This document shows positions 31,341 through 39,831 of a stretch of 64,000 bases of DNA, one piece after another. The notes under the pieces are model-generated. The model was not told the origin of the DNA. It did no database searches and saw nothing but the letters and a program-made list of their open reading frames with translations. Source of the stretch: WRMS01 sp038562165 (GTDB taxonomy: Bacteria; Bacillota; Peptococcia; DRI-13; UBA5745); NCBI GenBank assembly GCA_038562165.1, contig JBCFAO010000017.1, forward strand, positions 1 to 64,000, read 5' to 3'. The position numbers were made by a program, and so were the translations under genes. Within the stretch, counting starts at the first letter, position 1. Each line of letters starts with the position of its first letter.

Positions 31341-31388
31341 ATATATTTCTGCAGTGCCGCCCGGGCGGTGGCAGAAAGGAGCAAACAA

Positions 31389-32735
31389 ATGAGCCAGGAT
31401 ATCAAGAAAAGCTTTAGTGAGGGCTGTTTGGCTTTATTGCGTCAGGAACTGAAGCCTGCGGTAGGCTGTACCGAGCCGGCAGCCATTGCTCTGGCCGTAG
31501 CCAGAACTATGGAGGTTTTGCAGCAGTGGACAGGCATTGAGGAGGCCGCGAATAAATTAACTTCTCTTGAAGTGGAGCTTTCCGGCAATATTTATAAAAA
31601 CGCTTATGCCGTTACCATCCCCGGTACAGGAAGAGCCGGGCTGGAGCTTTCGGCAGCCCTTGGGGCCGTACTGGCCGACAGCAAGAAAGAGCTGCTGCTT
31701 TTTGAGAGCCTTACGGCAGAAGAAATTGCCGGGGCCCAAGAGCTGATTGCCGGGCATAAAGTAAAGGTGCAGGCGGTATGTGAAGCTGCATCGCCCTTTT
31801 ATATTCATGTTACGGCCAAAACGGCTGAACATGCAGCCGAGACTTGGACGGAAGATAACCATACCAATTTGGTTAAAGCCCTTTTCGACGGCCGCTGCAG
31901 CCAGCCAAATGAGGAGCGGGGGCCCGGAAGAAGTGGGACTGCAAAAACCGCTGCTTGCTCATTGTTGGGCAGGGAGATGGGGGAGCTGGTGGAAGCTATA
32001 GAGCAAATCCCCATAGAGGAATTGGCGTTTTTGGAAGAAAGCGCTATTATGAACCGCAATATGGCTAAGGCAGAGCTGGAGCATCCGGCAGGCCTGGGCT
32101 TGGGGCACCGCCTTCAGGAGCTGATGAAGCATCAGGTATTGGCTAATGATCTGATCACCAAGATACGCATTGAGGTGGCGGCGGCCTGCGACGGCCGGAT
32201 GGGAGGGCTGCCCTTGCCGGTAATGAGCACTACGGGCAGCGGCAATCAAGGAATTTTGGTATCCCTGCCCATTGCTATTGTGGCTGAAGAAAAGTCCTTG
32301 TCCAAGGAAAGATTTTTACGGGGCCTGGCCTTGGGTAATCTGACCACAGCCTACGTCAAACAGCATATCGGCAAACTGGCCCCCATCTGCGGCTGCGCCA
32401 TTGCCGCAGGTTTGGGCGTATCGGCGGCAGTAGCCTGGATGATGGGAGGCAGTCTGGCCCAAATCGAAGGAGCTGCCAGAAATATGATGGCGAATCTGGC
32501 CGGGATGATCTGCGATGGCGCCAAGGATGGCTGTGCCTTGAAGCTGACCTCTTCGGCCTGCGAATCGGTGTTGGCGGCCTTTCTTGCCTTGGGGGGCACG
32601 GAAGTAGGGCCTCAGGAGGGCATTGTGGCCCAGGGCCTAAAGGGCATTGTGGCTAATCTGGTTATCCTGTGCCAGGAAGGCATGCCTAATCTGGACCGAA
32701 CCATGATCGGTATATTGCAGAAAAAAGCGGTTTAA
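31389..32735 (+). CDS. L-cysteine desulfidase family protein (CyuA/UPF0597)
   Basis: 448 residues. The signature KPAVGCTEPAAIALAVA (Cys about residue 24) opens the protein. Further conserved blocks are VPGTGRAGLELSAALGA-like sequence, STTGSGNQGILVSLP, and two Cys-containing loops IGKLAPICGCAIAAG and ICDGAKDGCALKLTSSACES, the presumed 4Fe-4S ligands of the family. It would split L-cysteine to pyruvate, ammonia and sulfide in the cytosol. ATG 31389 follows AAAGGA; upstream in-frame starts would include the promoter. Its sigma-54 promoter and the adjacent activator resemble the CdsR-controlled cysteine desulfidase system of Clostridioides. Confidence 0.9.
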   Translation: MSQDIKKSFSEGCLALLRQELKPAVGCTEPAAIALAVARTMEVLQQWTGIEEAANKLTSLEVELSGNIYKNAYAVTIPGTGRAGLELSAALGAVLADSKKELLLFESLTAEEIAGAQELIAGHKVKVQAVCEAASPFYIHVTAKTAEHAAETWTEDNHTNLVKALFDGRCSQPNEERGPGRSGTAKTAACSLLGREMGELVEAIEQIPIEELAFLEESAIMNRNMAKAELEHPAGLGLGHRLQELMKHQVLANDLITKIRIEVAAACDGRMGGLPLPVMSTTGSGNQGILVSLPIAIVAEEKSLSKERFLRGLALGNLTTAYVKQHIGKLAPICGCAIAAGLGVSAAVAWMMGGSLAQIEGAARNMMANLAGMICDGAKDGCALKLTSSACESVLAAFLALGGTEVGPQEGIVAQGLKGIVANLVILCQEGMPNLDRTMIGILQKKAV

Positions 32736-32831
32736 ATTAAGAGACAGGGATAAGGGATAGTATAAATAAGAGACGGATATGGGGCAGGGATCGGCAAATA
32801 ATATCCAAGGGATGACAAGGGGGCGGCAAAC

Positions 32832-34271
32832 ATGCAATTGGTGGAGGAAGCAAAGGCCTATATCGAGCAGACGGCGGAAGCCATCGGCCAGGCTTTGGAA
32901 ATTGACACGACTATCGTGGATCAAAACTGCCTGCGGGTGGGCGGCACCGGCCGCTACCGCCACCGCCTGGGCTTGCCCATACCTCACGGTTCCTTTTACC
33001 GGCAGATTATGGTGGAAAAGGTACCCAAGATCATTCTGGATAACAGAGAGTCTTTTGCTTGCCAGGAATGTGAAGAGAAGGAATATTGCCAGGAACTGGC
33101 CACTTTGGCTTACCCCATCGTCGTAGGCAACGAGGCGGTAGGGGTTATGGGCCTGATTGCCTTTACGAAAGAGCAGCAAAAAAGGATGGAGGAAAACGGT
33201 GAAAAGTGGCTGGGTTTTTTAGGTAATATGTCCAGCCTGCTGCAAAGCAAATTGGAGCTGCTGACAAAAAACAGGCTGTTGGCCCAGCAGTTTGAAGAGG
33301 CCATCAGCTCCTTTAGCGATAAGCACGCTTTTCAGCATTTGGTGGGTGATCAGCCTAATTTTTTAGCCCTGTTGGAAAAGGCTCAAAAAGCTGCGGCAGG
33401 CAATGCCAACATTTTGATTACCGGCGAAAGCGGCACCGGCAAGGAACTGCTGGCCCGGGCTATCCATAGTGCCGGCAGCCGCAGCAGCAAACCTTTTATC
33501 GCCGTCAATTGTGCCGGTATCCCGGAGCATCTGCTGGAAAGCGAGCTTTTTGGCTACGAAAAAGGCGCTTTTACCGGCGCCGGGCCAAAGGGAAAACCGG
33601 GAAAATTTGAGATGGCTCAGGAGGGCACTTTATTTCTGGATGAGATAGGCGATCTGCCTTACGGCATGCAGCCCAAGCTCCTGCGGGTATTGCAGGAAAG
33701 GACCATTGACCGGCTGGGCGGTTTAACGCCGCTGCCCTTGAATGTGCGGATTATTGCCGCTACCAATAAAGATTTAGGCAAGATGGTAAAAAACGGCGAG
33801 TTTCGGGAAGAGCTGTATTACAGGCTCCATGTGATCCCCTTGACGCTGCCGCCTTTAAGGAAACGGCGGCGGGATATTCCTCTGCTGGCCCAGTTTTTTT
33901 TGGAGAAGCATGACCACCTGCTGGGGGGAGCCAAGCATCAATTTTCGCTGGAGGTGCTGCGGGCAATGGAGCGTTATGATTGGCCCGGCAATATCCGCCA
34001 GCTTGAAAACGCTGTGGAATATATGGTCAATATGGCCCGGACGCCCATTATCGGCTTGTCCGATCTGCCGGAGAACCTGGGGGTTTATGGCGAGACGAGA
34101 AAAGAAGCCGATACTACGCTGGCGGGCCAGCTAGCCGAGTACGAAAAAGGCATTCTTCAGACGATGCTGGCCGGCAAAACCAGCTTGGAGGAAAAGCTGG
34201 AATGCGCCAGGGCGCTGGGCATCAGTCAGGCTTCCCTTTACCGCAAAATGAAGCTTTACGGCATCAAGTGA
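32832..34271 (+). CDS. Sigma-54-dependent activator (CdsR-like) with Cys motif
   Basis: 479 residues. The N-terminal ~160 residues are a GAF-like sensor region with FACQECEEKEYC (C-x2-C-x5-C, about residues 76-87), which could bind a metal or sense thiols. The AAA+ domain follows (ITGESGTGKELLARAIH, YEKGAFTGA intact, GTLFLDEIGDL, FREELYYRLHVIPL) and a Fis-type HTH ends the protein (ARALGISQASLYRKMKLYGIK). There is no receiver domain, so it responds directly to a ligand or redox signal. It lies 96 bases after the desulfidase gene and probably activates its sigma-54 promoter. AAGGGGG ribosome binding site. Confidence 0.9.
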   Translation: MQLVEEAKAYIEQTAEAIGQALEIDTTIVDQNCLRVGGTGRYRHRLGLPIPHGSFYRQIMVEKVPKIILDNRESFACQECEEKEYCQELATLAYPIVVGNEAVGVMGLIAFTKEQQKRMEENGEKWLGFLGNMSSLLQSKLELLTKNRLLAQQFEEAISSFSDKHAFQHLVGDQPNFLALLEKAQKAAAGNANILITGESGTGKELLARAIHSAGSRSSKPFIAVNCAGIPEHLLESELFGYEKGAFTGAGPKGKPGKFEMAQEGTLFLDEIGDLPYGMQPKLLRVLQERTIDRLGGLTPLPLNVRIIAATNKDLGKMVKNGEFREELYYRLHVIPLTLPPLRKRRRDIPLLAQFFLEKHDHLLGGAKHQFSLEVLRAMERYDWPGNIRQLENAVEYMVNMARTPIIGLSDLPENLGVYGETRKEADTTLAGQLAEYEKGILQTMLAGKTSLEEKLECARALGISQASLYRKMKLYGIK

Positions 34272-34424
34272 GGTCATTACCTGCCATTTTTCCGCCCTGC
34301 ATCCTGGCCTTTCTCCATGCCGTCACTTTTTTGCCCTCCGGCGCATACATATGCAGGAAACGGCAAATAATCGGGGCAAACAAGAAAAGGATTGGCAGCA
34401 AGGGCAGAAGGGAAGGCAGGCGGC

Positions 34425-35024
34425 ATGAAAGGAATAGATGTAAGCAAGTATCAAAGGGAAATCCAGTGGGATAAGGTGGCGGCTGCCGGCATGGAGTTTG
34501 CTATCGTCCGGTCTTCCTGGGGCCGGGAGGCTCACCAGGTGGACCCTTTTTTTTACCGCAATTATCAAGGCGCTCAAAAGGCAGGCCTGCATGTAGGCGC
34601 TTATCATTACAGCTATGCTAAAACCGTGGAACAGGCTCGTCAGGAAGCCGCTTTTTTCCTGGATACCATAAAAGGCCTTCGTTTTTCTATGCCGGTGTAT
34701 TATGACTTGGAAGACCCTTCTCAAGCTTCTTTGACGAGGGAGGAAGCTACTTCAATTGCCGAAGCCTTTTGCTGCCGGGTAGAAGCAGCCGGTTATTTTG
34801 TGGGCATTTACGCCAATGTAGAATGGCTAAACTGCCACCTGGACATGAAAAAATTGCCTTATACCCTGTGGCTGGCTCAATGGGGGAGCCAACCCGGATA
34901 TCAAGGCAATTTTGATTTATGGCAGCATAGTTCCAAGGGCCGGGTGCCGGGAATCAACGGTCCCGTGGATTTGAATCTGTGCCTGAAGGATTTCCCCGGT
35001 TTGCTCAAAGCCAGTGCTTTGTGA
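34425..35024 (+). CDS. Glycoside hydrolase family 25 lysozyme
   Basis: 199 residues, the length of a bare GH25 catalytic domain. It opens with the family signature KGIDVSKYQREIQWDKV (catalytic-site Asp at residue 4), followed by FAIVRSSWGRE, GAYHYSYAKT, the catalytic acidic pair in VYYDLEDP, GIYANVEWL and WLAQWGSQPGYQGNFDLWQHSSKG. It would cut the beta-1,4 bond between N-acetylmuramic acid and N-acetylglucosamine. No signal peptide and no wall-binding repeats, so export is unexplained; phage-type endolysins look like this, but no phage genes are nearby. Start ATG 34425 is preferred to 34392 because the domain begins there. Confidence 0.92.
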   Translation: MKGIDVSKYQREIQWDKVAAAGMEFAIVRSSWGREAHQVDPFFYRNYQGAQKAGLHVGAYHYSYAKTVEQARQEAAFFLDTIKGLRFSMPVYYDLEDPSQASLTREEATSIAEAFCCRVEAAGYFVGIYANVEWLNCHLDMKKLPYTLWLAQWGSQPGYQGNFDLWQHSSKGRVPGINGPVDLNLCLKDFPGLLKASAL

Positions 35025-35025
35025 C

Positions 35026-35050
35026 AACTTTTAGAGGTTACAGAGTACTA
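35026..35050 (+). repeat. Copy 2 of a dispersed 25-bp repeat
   Basis: Matches 4958-4982 at 22 of 25 bases. It begins one base after the GH25 stop codon and reaches into the last codon of the convergent FAH-family gene. With the preceding bases (AGTGCTTTGTGAC) its end (GTTACAGAGTACT) can form a stem with G-U pairs, so here it may act as a weak hairpin. Confidence 0.5.
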
Positions 35051-35908
35051 AACGAGCTTAATGGTCAGGCTGCCGATGTTCTCAATGGTAACGGTGACTT
35101 CTTCGCCGGCGGTAAGCCAATTTTGTTGGTCCTTTTCCTTACCGAAAATAACCCCTGCCGGCGTACCGGTAAAAATAAGGTCTCCCGGCTCCAGCCGGAT
35201 ATACTTGGAGGCGTAGCTGACGATGGTGTAGACGTCAAAAATCATCCGGCTGGTATTGCTGCTTTGTACCAGCTCTTCACCGCGGCGGCAGGAGATGTCT
35301 AAATTGCAGGGGTCGATTTCATCGGCGGTAACTACCCAGGGCCCGACGGGAGCAAAGCCGGGGAGGCTTTTGCCGATTAGCCACTGGGAGGTTTTCTTCT
35401 GAGCTTCCCGGGCGGAAAGATCGTTGCCGCAGGTATAGCCGAAAATATAATCCTTCGCCTTATCCCCGGCAATATCTATGCCGCCTTTGCCCATGATGAT
35501 GACCAGCTCAGCCTCATAATCATAGCAATGAGCATTGGCGGACAGTTTAACGGCAGAGCGGTGGCCCGTCAGGGCATTATTAAACTTAGAAAACAATACC
35601 GGTTCCGGAGGATAATTCATGGCCAGGCTTTTATGCATTTCTTCCACATGGGCTTTGTAATTCTGGCCTACACAAAGAATTTTGCTCACCGGGGAGGCCG
35701 GCGGCAGATAGCTGAGGCTTTCTTCATCTAATAGAGGCAAGGTGTTGTGCCGGCTGATTGCGTCTATTTCTTTCTTAGCGGCCTCAAAGTTTTCGATGGT
35801 GCTCCTTAGATCCCGGGGATAACCGGCGTCGGTCAAGTCCAAAACGCCATCAGTCAGCTTCAACCCCAAATGATTTTGGTCCCCGGCGGAAAAACAAAGT
35901 AATTTCAA
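35048..35908 (-). CDS. Fumarylacetoacetate hydrolase (FAH) family protein
   Basis: 286 residues. The C-terminal FAH fold starts near residue 75 (ILCVGQNYKAHVEEM). Metal ligands are in DYEAELVIIMGKG and the family motifs FGYTCGNDLSARE, KSLPGFAPVGPWVVTADE and GDLIFTGTPAGV are all present. Such enzymes hydrolyse or decarboxylate acyl-pyruvates and related 2-oxo compounds in aromatic or sugar breakdown; the substrate is not predictable. The start is TTG 35908 with AGGGGG 7 bases upstream. Single gene, convergent with the lysozyme gene, the two stops being 23 bases apart. Confidence 0.9.
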   Translation of the reverse strand: MKLLCFSAGDQNHLGLKLTDGVLDLTDAGYPRDLRSTIENFEAAKKEIDAISRHNTLPLLDEESLSYLPPASPVSKILCVGQNYKAHVEEMHKSLAMNYPPEPVLFSKFNNALTGHRSAVKLSANAHCYDYEAELVIIMGKGGIDIAGDKAKDYIFGYTCGNDLSAREAQKKTSQWLIGKSLPGFAPVGPWVVTADEIDPCNLDISCRRGEELVQSSNTSRMIFDVYTIVSYASKYIRLEPGDLIFTGTPAGVIFGKEKDQQNWLTAGEEVTVTIENIGSLTIKLV

Positions 35909-36039
35909 GATAGAGCCCCCTTTTTATATAATTTGCCCGTTGTTTTGTGTAACGGTTTCCTACTATTGACTTTATGCTACCATGATTGCAAAATCAAAGC
36001 AAGGCTTTGCTGAACCATAAAAGGGAAAAGGAGATTGCC

Positions 36040-37518
36040 ATGGAGGAGAAATATCGGATTTATCCGGCTAAGTTAAAAGGGCAGGTTGCGCCGCCGGCAG
36101 CTTTAAGCCTGGCTTGCCGGGCCATCATCTGCGCCGCCTGGGGCGCCGGGGCTTCCGGCTTGACCATCGGCGGCGGTTTGGCCCGGGAGCTGCAAATAAT
36201 TTTAGGCGGAGTAAAAGCTTTAGGGGCTTTATGGCAGAAAGACGGGGACCGCCTCGAGATCATCGGCTGCCGGCGCAGTGATGACAGGCAGCGCTGGGCA
36301 GCTAAGTTTAACGCCAGGGCCGATGAAGCCGGCGGCGGTAGTGAGCAAAGGGATGGGAATCAAAGGGGCGCCAGCCAAAAGGATAATCTTGCGGACAAGC
36401 CTCTGATCCCTTGCGGCCAATACCAGGCTGCTTTTGATTTGCTTTTGCCCTTAGCGTTAGTGCGCAGCGGCGGCGGGCGCTTTACCGGTGAAGGCGCTTG
36501 GGCCGGACTTGATTTGGAACCTTATGAGAAAGCTTTTGGCGGCCAGGCCGCCGTATTCCGGCGGCAGGCGGATAGCCGGCAGGACAAGCTGGATATAGAG
36601 GTGCAGGCCCTGGGGCAGCTTGTGCCGGGGCGGTTTGTACTGCCGCCCCAGGTAAGCCCCTCGTTTCTCAGCGGCTTATTGTTGGCCTTGCCCCTGTTAA
36701 AAGGCGATTCTCAGGTCTGTCTCAGTGAGGAGCCGGCCTGCCGGCAGGAGCTGACTATGACTCTGCGGCTGATGGCGGAGTTCGGCTGCCAGGTAAACTG
36801 CCAGGGAGAGCGGGAGTTTTTCGTGCCCGGCCGACAACGTTACCAAAGCAGAAAATTTATTATTGAAAGGGATTACGGACTAGCTGCTTATTATCTTGCA
36901 GCGGCAGCTTTAGGCCAGGAAATCGAGGTTCAGGGGCTGCCCGGCGGTTCTTTGCAGGAAAACAGAGTGATTCTGGATTTGCTGGCCAGGCAAGGGAAAA
37001 AGCCCCGCCAAGGACCCAATGGGGGAGTGAGCTTTGGCGGGGAGCAAAATGAGCAGACCGGCCCGGCTGTGGCTAATACCGCCGCCGCTGCCCCAATAGC
37101 CGGGGAAATTATCATTGATTGCCGCTTATGGCCGGACTTGCTGCCGCCTTTAACCCTTTTGGCAGCCCTGACGCCGGGCAGCACCCGGATACAGGGGCCG
37201 CCGGCAAAGGAATGGAAAAAAGCATTAAAGGAGCCGGAAGAAAGGACATTGCTTTTGGCTATAGCGGAAGAATTAAATAAGCTGGGAGCCAGGATAGAAG
37301 TGAAGGAAGAGGGCCTGTTGGTAGAGGGGGTAGCGAAACTTACCGGCGGCGCTACGGTAAGCTCCCGGGGCGATTACCGTATAGCTTTAATGCTGGCTTT
37401 AGCCGCTTCTTTGAGTGAAAAGCCGGCGGTACTGGAACAACCCCTGGCGGCAGAAGACAGCTATCCCGACTTTTGGCAGGACTACCGGAGTTTGGGCGGC
37501 AAGGTGGAAGTCTTGTGA
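36040..37518 (+). CDS. AroA-like (EPSP synthase fold) protein lacking key catalytic residues
   Basis: 492 residues with the two-lobed EPSP synthase pattern: VSPSFLSGLLLALPLL, DYGLAAYYLAAAALG, IIDCRLWPDLLPPLTLLAAL, LKEPEERTLLLAIAEELNKLGA, RGDYRIALMLALA and SYPDFWQDYRSLGG. By analogy with the E. coli enzyme, catalytic Lys22 is Leu22 (AALSLACRA instead of KS.S.RA), the N-x-G-T loop is gone, S-S-Q is S-P-S, D-H-R is D-Y-R and the C-terminal Lys before SYPDF is acidic. An unusual Gly/Gln/Asp-rich insert occupies about residues 92-115. ATG 36040 follows AAAGGAG. It is probably not the shikimate enzyme; role unknown. The GcvH-like gene follows. Confidence 0.8.
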   Translation: MEEKYRIYPAKLKGQVAPPAALSLACRAIICAAWGAGASGLTIGGGLARELQIILGGVKALGALWQKDGDRLEIIGCRRSDDRQRWAAKFNARADEAGGGSEQRDGNQRGASQKDNLADKPLIPCGQYQAAFDLLLPLALVRSGGGRFTGEGAWAGLDLEPYEKAFGGQAAVFRRQADSRQDKLDIEVQALGQLVPGRFVLPPQVSPSFLSGLLLALPLLKGDSQVCLSEEPACRQELTMTLRLMAEFGCQVNCQGEREFFVPGRQRYQSRKFIIERDYGLAAYYLAAAALGQEIEVQGLPGGSLQENRVILDLLARQGKKPRQGPNGGVSFGGEQNEQTGPAVANTAAAAPIAGEIIIDCRLWPDLLPPLTLLAALTPGSTRIQGPPAKEWKKALKEPEERTLLLAIAEELNKLGARIEVKEEGLLVEGVAKLTGGATVSSRGDYRIALMLALAASLSEKPAVLEQPLAAEDSYPDFWQDYRSLGGKVEVL

Positions 37519-37636
37519 AATGGGCAGAAATTTGAGTAAACCCGGCTATATCATGCTTAAGTTTCATAAAAAGGCGAAAAAGGGGAAGAATAGTGCTATC
37601 CGTCAATTTTCTTTGGCGATAGGAGGAAGAAAAACA

Positions 37637-38026
37637 GTGGAAGAATTGGATTCCCTGAGAGATTATCAATTTACCAAATCTCATGAATGGGTACGTTTTT
37701 TAAATGATCATCAAGCCCTGATCGGCATCACCCACCATGGCCAGAAGCTATTGGGCGATCTGGTTTATATCACCCTGCCGGCAGACGAAGAGGAAATCGA
37801 AGCGGGGGAGGCCTTTGCGGAGTTGGCTTCGGCCCGGGCTGATTCTGATGTTTACTGCCCGGTCAGCGGCCGGATCACTAAAGTAAATATGGATTTGTTG
37901 ACGGATCCGAACCGGATTACCAAAAACCCTTATGAGGCATGGATGATCGAGGTGTCGGAGATCACTGATCACGAGACTCTTTTAGAAGCCGGTGATTATC
38001 AGCAGTTTTTAGATACGGAACAATAA
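37637..38026 (+). CDS. GcvH-like protein without the lipoyl-lysine
   Basis: 129 residues, full GcvH length and fold pattern: YQFTKSHEWVRF, GITHHGQKLLGDLVYITLP, YCPVSGRITKVNMDLLTDPNRITKNPYEAWMIEV. In genuine H proteins the lipoylated lysine sits in ES-V-K-A; here the segment is ASARADSD with Arg67 (CGG, 37835-37837). It therefore cannot carry lipoate in the usual way. No glycine cleavage T, P or L genes and no lipoate ligase are in the window. The start is GTG 37637 with AGGAGG 10 bases before it; the frame is open further upstream, but that sequence is not GcvH-like. It probably shares a transcript with the AroA-like gene 118 bases upstream. Confidence 0.85.
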   Translation: MEELDSLRDYQFTKSHEWVRFLNDHQALIGITHHGQKLLGDLVYITLPADEEEIEAGEAFAELASARADSDVYCPVSGRITKVNMDLLTDPNRITKNPYEAWMIEVSEITDHETLLEAGDYQQFLDTEQ

Positions 38027-38050
38027 AAGCCCCATGGAGGCCGGCAGCGG

Positions 38051-39466
38051 CTAAAGCACTGGCTCCCAAGCATTTTTCAAGGTTTCTACAGCCGGAAGAA
38101 TATCTTTTTCCGGAATAGCCGCATAAGAAAGCATTAATTGCCGCAAGGGACGGCTGGGATCTTTTTTGTTCTCTATGGTTTCCGATAAAGGAATAAGCGC
38201 TACGCCTTCGTCCAGGGCCCGGTCCGCCAGGCTCTGGGCGTTTTCTTTGCTGGCTGCCAGCAAAAGGAGGCGGAGGCCGCTTTCGTAAGACGGCACCGTA
38301 AGGCCTTGGGGAAAATGATGAGCCAGGGCCTGCCGCAAATGTTGGCTTTTTAGATCATAGATGCGCCGCAGCCGCCGAATGTGGCGGTTTAAATGGCCGT
38401 CGGCAATAAAATCCGCCAAAGCAAGCTGCTCCATACCGGAGGCCGTTTGGTTGTAGCGAGAGCCTATCTCCCGGTAGGCCGGCAGAAGACAGTGGGGCAA
38501 CACCATGTAGCTAATCCGCAGAGAAGGCAGCATGGTGCGGGAAAAGGAGCCGAGATAAATGACGCTTTCGCCCCGGTCAAGGCTTTGCAAAGAAGGCAAG
38601 GGCCGCAACAGATAGCGGAATTCGCCAATATAATCGTCTTCCAGCAGCAAGGCGCCTTGCTGCACCGCCCGGCCCAGCAGATTAAGGCGCTGGGTTGCCG
38701 TTACCGCTTCCCCCCGGTAGGGATTGGAAGGGTTTATGCAGATTAGCTCCGGCAGCCGGGCTTGTTCATCCTCCAGCTCCGCTAAAGAGAAGGAGCGGAT
38801 TTGGTAATGGTGGTCCCGAAAAATCTGTTCCGCCTGAAAAAAGCCGGGGGCCTGAATGCCGATGGTGGTCAAGTTGCTATTGTAAACTTCCAGAATGCCG
38901 CAGAGGATGTGGAGCAGGCTTTGGGTGCCGGCTCCCACTACGATTTGCTGAGGACTGCAGCGGACATCCCGGGCCTCGTCGCTATATTTGGCCAAAGTAT
39001 AAAGCAGCCGGGGTTCGCCTTGATAGGGACCGTAGGAGGTCAGCAATTCCGGCTGTTTCAAGGCATTATGAAGGTAGCGGCGCCATACGGACATATTGAA
39101 GCTGTCGTTTTCCACCCCGTAGCTGCGAAAATTATAACGGACCGCCGGCGGCTCATTGGCCGGGGTTGCCGCCTCTTTCGCCTCAGCGAACAGGGGGAGA
39201 CGGCCCTGGATGTCCCGTAAATCAGCGGCATAATAGCCTTGCTTCGGCTTGCTGATTAAGAAGCCCTCTTCTAAGAGCTGGCTATAGGCGATTTCCACCG
39301 TGATGCGGCTGACGCCCAAAGCTTTAGCCAGACTGCGGATAGAAGGCAGCTTTTGACCGGAAACCAAATCCCCTTCCTGCATAGCCTTTTTAATTAATGT
39401 GATCAATTGGCGGTACATAGGCAGCTTGCCTTGAGGGTCCAGCCATAGTGTAGTTAGGAGCATCAT
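38051..39466 (-). CDS. MocR-family (GntR HTH + aminotransferase-like) regulator, PLP lysine replaced
   Basis: 471 residues: N-terminal GntR winged helix (PMYRQLITLIKKAMQ, GQKLPSIRSLAKALGVSRITVEIAYSQLLEEG) and a class I aminotransferase-like domain (GAGTQSLLHILCGIL, QAPGFFQAEQIF, CINPSNPYRGE, LLEDDYIGEFRY). The PLP-binding lysine of MocR proteins, normally in FSKT, is Arg here (FSRTMLPSLR, CGC at 38537-38539), so a PLP Schiff base is not expected. Start ATG 39466 has AAGGTG 3 bases upstream; a longer in-frame start at 39508 is less likely. Convergent with the GcvH-like gene and possibly its regulator, although MocR proteins more often regulate divergent neighbours. Confidence 0.87.
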   Translation of the reverse strand: MMLLTTLWLDPQGKLPMYRQLITLIKKAMQEGDLVSGQKLPSIRSLAKALGVSRITVEIAYSQLLEEGFLISKPKQGYYAADLRDIQGRLPLFAEAKEAATPANEPPAVRYNFRSYGVENDSFNMSVWRRYLHNALKQPELLTSYGPYQGEPRLLYTLAKYSDEARDVRCSPQQIVVGAGTQSLLHILCGILEVYNSNLTTIGIQAPGFFQAEQIFRDHHYQIRSFSLAELEDEQARLPELICINPSNPYRGEAVTATQRLNLLGRAVQQGALLLEDDYIGEFRYLLRPLPSLQSLDRGESVIYLGSFSRTMLPSLRISYMVLPHCLLPAYREIGSRYNQTASGMEQLALADFIADGHLNRHIRRLRRIYDLKSQHLRQALAHHFPQGLTVPSYESGLRLLLLAASKENAQSLADRALDEGVALIPLSETIENKKDPSRPLRQLMLSYAAIPEKDILPAVETLKNAWEPVL

Positions 39467-39636
39467 ATCACCTTCGCTTTTAAGTATCCTCCGCTTTTCA
39501 AGAGCCATTGCCGGAGGGAAGCAAAAAATTTAATAATGTTGGGTTAATATGAACTGCATATCCCTGTCCCTGCTATTATATATTGTTTCCGGTAAAACTG
39601 TCCATAGAAAAAGAGAGCCGCGGGCAAGGGCAAGGT

Positions 39637-39656
39637 GTGTAAAATTGCAAATTTGT
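39637..39656 (+). repeat. Solitary copy of the 20-nt repeat
   Basis: GTGTAAAATTGCAAATTTGT, 17 of 20 bases as in the array at 30832-31063. It lies in the 365-base gap between the divergent MocR start and the end of cysteine synthase; the gap otherwise holds only the terminator at 39714-39761. Confidence 0.7.
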
Positions 39657-39713
39657 GAGGACCCGCCCTCGTATTGCCCGGGAAATAAGCCCGTTATCGG
39701 AAACTAAAGCGCT

Positions 39714-39761
39714 AAAGAAAAAGGCTGCCCTCCTGGTTTCCAAACCAAAGAGAGGCAGCCT
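39714..39761 (-). terminator. Intrinsic terminator of the cysteine synthase gene
   Basis: Minus strand AGGCTGCC ... GGCAGCCT (arms 39754-39761 and 39722-39729) with an inner stem GGTTT/AAACC, followed by TTTTTCTTT. Confidence 0.8.
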
Positions 39762-39831
39762 GCTTATTCTTCCTATCGAGCCATCAAAAAGCAATCATCA
39801 AAAAGTATCGAGTAAAGCGGCAGATCTGTTC

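Noticed and set aside
34425..35024. Prophage endolysin
   Set aside because: A GH25 domain alone, with no holin, tail or integrase genes in the surrounding 10 kb.
36040..37518. Functional aroA of the shikimate pathway
   Set aside because: Several substrate and catalytic residues are replaced and no other shikimate genes are adjacent.
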